Assembly: GCA_003561815.1 (NCBI GenBank) | Contig: PWVP01000120.1 | Span: forward strand, 1 to 7,130 | Reading direction: 5' to 3' | Source of the DNA: Campylobacterota bacterium | GTDB lineage: Bacteria > Campylobacterota > Campylobacteria > Campylobacterales > SZUA-545 | DNA length: 7,130 nt | Part shown: positions 5,673 to 7,130 of the stretch, piece by piece | Layout of the letters: each line of letters starts with the position of its first letter | How positions within the stretch are numbered: the first letter of the stretch is position 1 | Made by a program: the position numbers and the translations under genes | Notes under the pieces: model-generated | Told to the model about the DNA's origin: nothing | What the model saw: the letters and a program-made list of their open reading frames with translations, nothing else | The model's database searches: none

Positions 5673-5693
5673 AAACTATAGTTTATTTGTCAA
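5665..5693 (-). promoter_or_regulatory. Sigma-70-type promoter for the rrf2-cysK-metY-like operon
   Basis: On the minus strand a perfect -35 TTGACA (5693-5688) is separated by exactly 17 bases from TATAGT (5670-5665, 5 of 6). The predicted start is near 5658, leaving a leader of about 120 bases before rrf2. Its -10 shares TATA at 5667-5670 with the opposite promoter, and its spacer contains the 14-base palindrome. Confidence 0.75.
5672..5685. promoter_or_regulatory. 14-base perfect palindrome, candidate Rrf2 operator
   Basis: TAAACTATAGTTTA reads the same on both strands. It lies between -10 and -35 of the leftward promoter and covers the end of the -10 and the start of the rightward one. 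AT-rich dyads of this kind overlapping their own promoter are typical of Rrf2 autoregulation, but I did not match it to a known consensus. Related half-sites (ACTATACT at 5665-5672, AGTATAG at 5603-5609) lie close by. Confidence 0.55.
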
Positions 5694-5753
5694 GATAGTT
5701 AGGATTAAGAGTAGCTGGAGTACACTAACGCAGCGAAACCAAGGAGTACCCCG

Positions 5754-6554
5754 ATGCGCGAACTGCTCGATGAGGAGCTTGAACGCTACAGCCGACATGT
5801 GATTTTAGAGGATTTTGGCGCCGATGCGCAGGGGCGGCTCCTCGAGTCGAGCGTGCTGATCGTGGGTGCGGGCGGTCTGGGCAGCCCGGTGGCACTCTAT
5901 CTGGCCGCCGCCGGTGTGGGCACGATCGGTATCGTCGATGATGACGCGGTGGATCTAAGCAACCTGCAGCGCCAGATTATCCACACCACCGCCGATGTCG
6001 GCACCCCTAAAGCACTCAGCGCCGAAGCCAAAATGCGAGCCATCAACCCCACCCTCACCCTCCATGCCCACCAGATGCGCGTCAATGCGGGCAATATCGC
6101 CGATCTGATCGCTCCGTACGATCTGGTGATCGACGGCGCGGATAACTTCACGACCAAATTTCTCATCAACGATGCGTGCGTGCTGGCGAAAAAACCGTTT
6201 GTCCACGGCGGGATTTTGCGCTTCACCGGTCAGGCGATCAGCGTGCGGCCACACAGTAGTGCCTGCTACGCCTGCCTGTATGATGCACCGCCACCGCCTG
6301 AGAGTGTGCCCACCTGCTCAAGCGCCGGGGTGCTCGGAGCCATCGCCGGAATGCTCGGCACTATTCAGGCGGCTGAGGCGATCAAGATTCTCACCGGCGT
6401 GGGCGAGCCGCTTTTTAACCGGATGCTGAGTTTCGATGCCAAAACGATGCGTTTTCGCGAGATCCGATTCCAAAAAAACCCCGACTGCCGTGCCTGCGGC
6501 CAAAAGGGCATCACCGCGCTCACCGACTACGCCGAAGCGAGCTGTGATCTATAA
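5754..6554 (+). CDS. HesA/MoeB/ThiF family E1-like adenylyltransferase
   Basis: A 266-aa cytoplasmic enzyme that would adenylate the C-terminal Gly-Gly of a small ubiquitin-like sulfur carrier (ThiS, MoaD or a cysteine-forming carrier) so that it can be thiolated. Visible: the start RYSRHVIL at 11-18, ATP-binding GAGGLGSP at 38-45, acidic VDDDAVDLSNLQRQ at 61-74, Lys86, Asp130 in GADNF, and two CxxC pairs (Cys171/174 and Cys245/248) forming the structural zinc site. Cys188 lies in the PTCSSAGVLG segment before the terminal helix, where ThiF/MoeB proteins carry the acceptor cysteine. It is slightly longer than E. coli MoeB (249 aa) and lacks a rhodanese domain. AAGGAG at 5741-5746 is 7 bases before the ATG. 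It is the first gene of the rightward operon, 10 bases before mnmA, and no carrier-protein gene is visible here. ThiF versus MoeB cannot be settled without knowing the partner. Confidence 0.9.
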   Translation: MRELLDEELERYSRHVILEDFGADAQGRLLESSVLIVGAGGLGSPVALYLAAAGVGTIGIVDDDAVDLSNLQRQIIHTTADVGTPKALSAEAKMRAINPTLTLHAHQMRVNAGNIADLIAPYDLVIDGADNFTTKFLINDACVLAKKPFVHGGILRFTGQAISVRPHSSACYACLYDAPPPPESVPTCSSAGVLGAIAGMLGTIQAAEAIKILTGVGEPLFNRMLSFDAKTMRFREIRFQKNPDCRACGQKGITALTDYAEASCDL

Positions 6555-6564
6555 GGAGAGAGAT

Positions 6565-7130
6565 ATGAGCAAAAAGAGGGTTCTGATCGCCCTAAGCGGC
6601 GGGGTGGATTCGAGCATGAGCGCCAAGCTGCTGCTCGAAGCGGGTTACGAGCTTGTCGGCGTCTATATGAAACTGCACGGCAACGAAGCAAGCCACGCTG
6701 AGAATATCCGAAAGATCGACAAGCTCACGCAGCACTTTGGCTTTAGCTACCATGTGCTTGAACGCCAAGGGATGTTTGAAGAGAGTGTCTACCAGCCCTT
6801 CGTGGACACCTACGAAAGCGGCGAAACCCCCAACCCCTGCACCGTCTGCAACCGGATCATGAAATTCGGCGCGCTGCTGGATTATGCCGATGAGATGGGG
6901 TGCGACTTTCTGGCCACGGGCCACTACATCCGCACCGATGGCAAGTTTTTCTACCAGGCTGAAGATGACTCTAAAGACCAGAGCTATTTTCTCTTTAATG
7001 TCCGGCCCGAAGCATTAAAACGGCTGATTTTCCCGCTAGGCGATCGCCAAAAGAGCGATGTCAAAGCGATGGCCGCACAGATCCCGCTACTAACTGAGCT
7101 GGCCACCCAAAAAGAGAGCAGCGAGATCTG
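6565..7130 (+). CDS. mnmA: tRNA-specific 2-thiouridylase MnmA, C-terminus cut by window edge
   Basis: Makes 2-thiouridine at wobble position 34 of tRNA Lys, Glu and Gln, using ATP and a persulfide delivered from a cysteine desulfurase. The first 188 codons are present; the family is about 340-370 aa. Seen: the PP-loop ATP motif SGGVDSS at 11-17, catalytic Cys92 in TPNPCTVCN, ATGHY at 117-121, KDQSYFL at 137-143, and KESSEI at 183-188. The last motif leads into the second catalytic cysteine, whose codon (TG-) is split by the window end. The start is ATG 6565 with AAGGAG at 6553-6558, overlapping the thiF stop (TAAGGAG), so the two genes are tightly coupled. The VYMKLHGN stretch and spacing resemble MnmA of Campylobacterota as I remember it. 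Placing it behind a sulfur-carrier E1 and opposite cysteine synthesis fits a sulfur-trafficking locus. Confidence 0.95.
   Translation, partial: MSKKRVLIALSGGVDSSMSAKLLLEAGYELVGVYMKLHGNEASHAENIRKIDKLTQHFGFSYHVLERQGMFEESVYQPFVDTYESGETPNPCTVCNRIMKFGALLDYADEMGCDFLATGHYIRTDGKFFYQAEDDSKDQSYFLFNVRPEALKRLIFPLGDRQKSDVKAMAAQIPLLTELATQKESSEI

Larger units (their letters stand above)
5539..5753. other. Divergent regulatory intergenic region between rrf2 and thiF
   Basis: The only sizeable non-coding stretch (215 bases). It is visibly more AT-rich than the flanking genes and holds the two overlapping promoters, the 14-base palindrome, an inverted pair TTGACAA (5644-5650)/TTGTCAA (5687-5693) centred on the shared TATA, a short dyad GAGCT (5617-5621)/AGCTC (5634-5638), and a direct repeat GGAGTAC (5717-5723 and 5743-5749), the second copy of which overlaps the thiF ribosome site. 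I see no credible small ORF or RNA gene in it. Confidence 0.7.

Overview
Organism. The window appears to come from a bacterium of moderately high GC, most plausibly a Campylobacterota (epsilonproteobacterial) sulfur or hydrogen oxidiser of the Sulfuricurvum/Sulfurimonas/Nitratifractor sort. This rests mainly on the style of the MnmA, CysK and MetY-like proteins as I remember the families, so it is an inference. There are no rRNA, tRNA, IS or CRISPR features. Coding density is very high, and the only sizeable gap is a 215-base divergent intergenic region (5539-5753).

Layout. Everything left of 5538 is on the minus strand and reads, in transcription order: an Rrf2/CymR-like regulator (5538-5125), cysteine synthase cysK (5112-4192), and a MetY-like PLP enzyme whose ATG overlaps the cysK stop by one base (4192-2972). 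Next come a small antitoxin-like gene (2930-2721), a broken MazF/PemK toxin (2734-2600), a yjbQ/UPF0047 gene (2616-2215), a DUF433 antitoxin (2176-1946) and a broken DUF5615 PIN-like toxin (1949-1806). Last are an AEC-family permease (1786-896) and a flavoprotein disulfide reductase of the lipoamide dehydrogenase family (886 to the left edge, cut off). Right of 5754, on the plus strand, are a ThiF/MoeB-type E1 enzyme (5754-6554) and mnmA, the tRNA 2-thiouridylase (6565 to the right edge, cut off).

How the genes fit together. The core theme is reduced-sulfur assimilation. CysK makes cysteine, and the MetY-like enzyme probably makes homocysteine. ThiF/MoeB activates a sulfur-carrier protein, and MnmA puts sulfur into tRNA. 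The two sides are driven from one symmetric divergent promoter: both -35 boxes are TTGACA, both spacers are 17 bases, and the two -10 boxes share the same TATA. A 14-base perfect palindrome lies inside the leftward promoter and over the rightward start. It is a natural candidate operator for the adjacent Rrf2 regulator.

Most unusual. Two unrelated toxin-antitoxin modules are embedded in the leftward gene string. In both, the antitoxin is intact with its own promoter, while the toxin has lost its catalytic middle by an apparently in-frame internal deletion, leaving only its first and last ~20-25 codons (44 and 47 aa). In both, the toxin start still overlaps the antitoxin stop and the toxin end still runs into or up to the next housekeeping gene. 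This looks like repeated toxin disarmament that keeps translation flowing into the downstream gene, or alternatively retained mini-toxin peptides.
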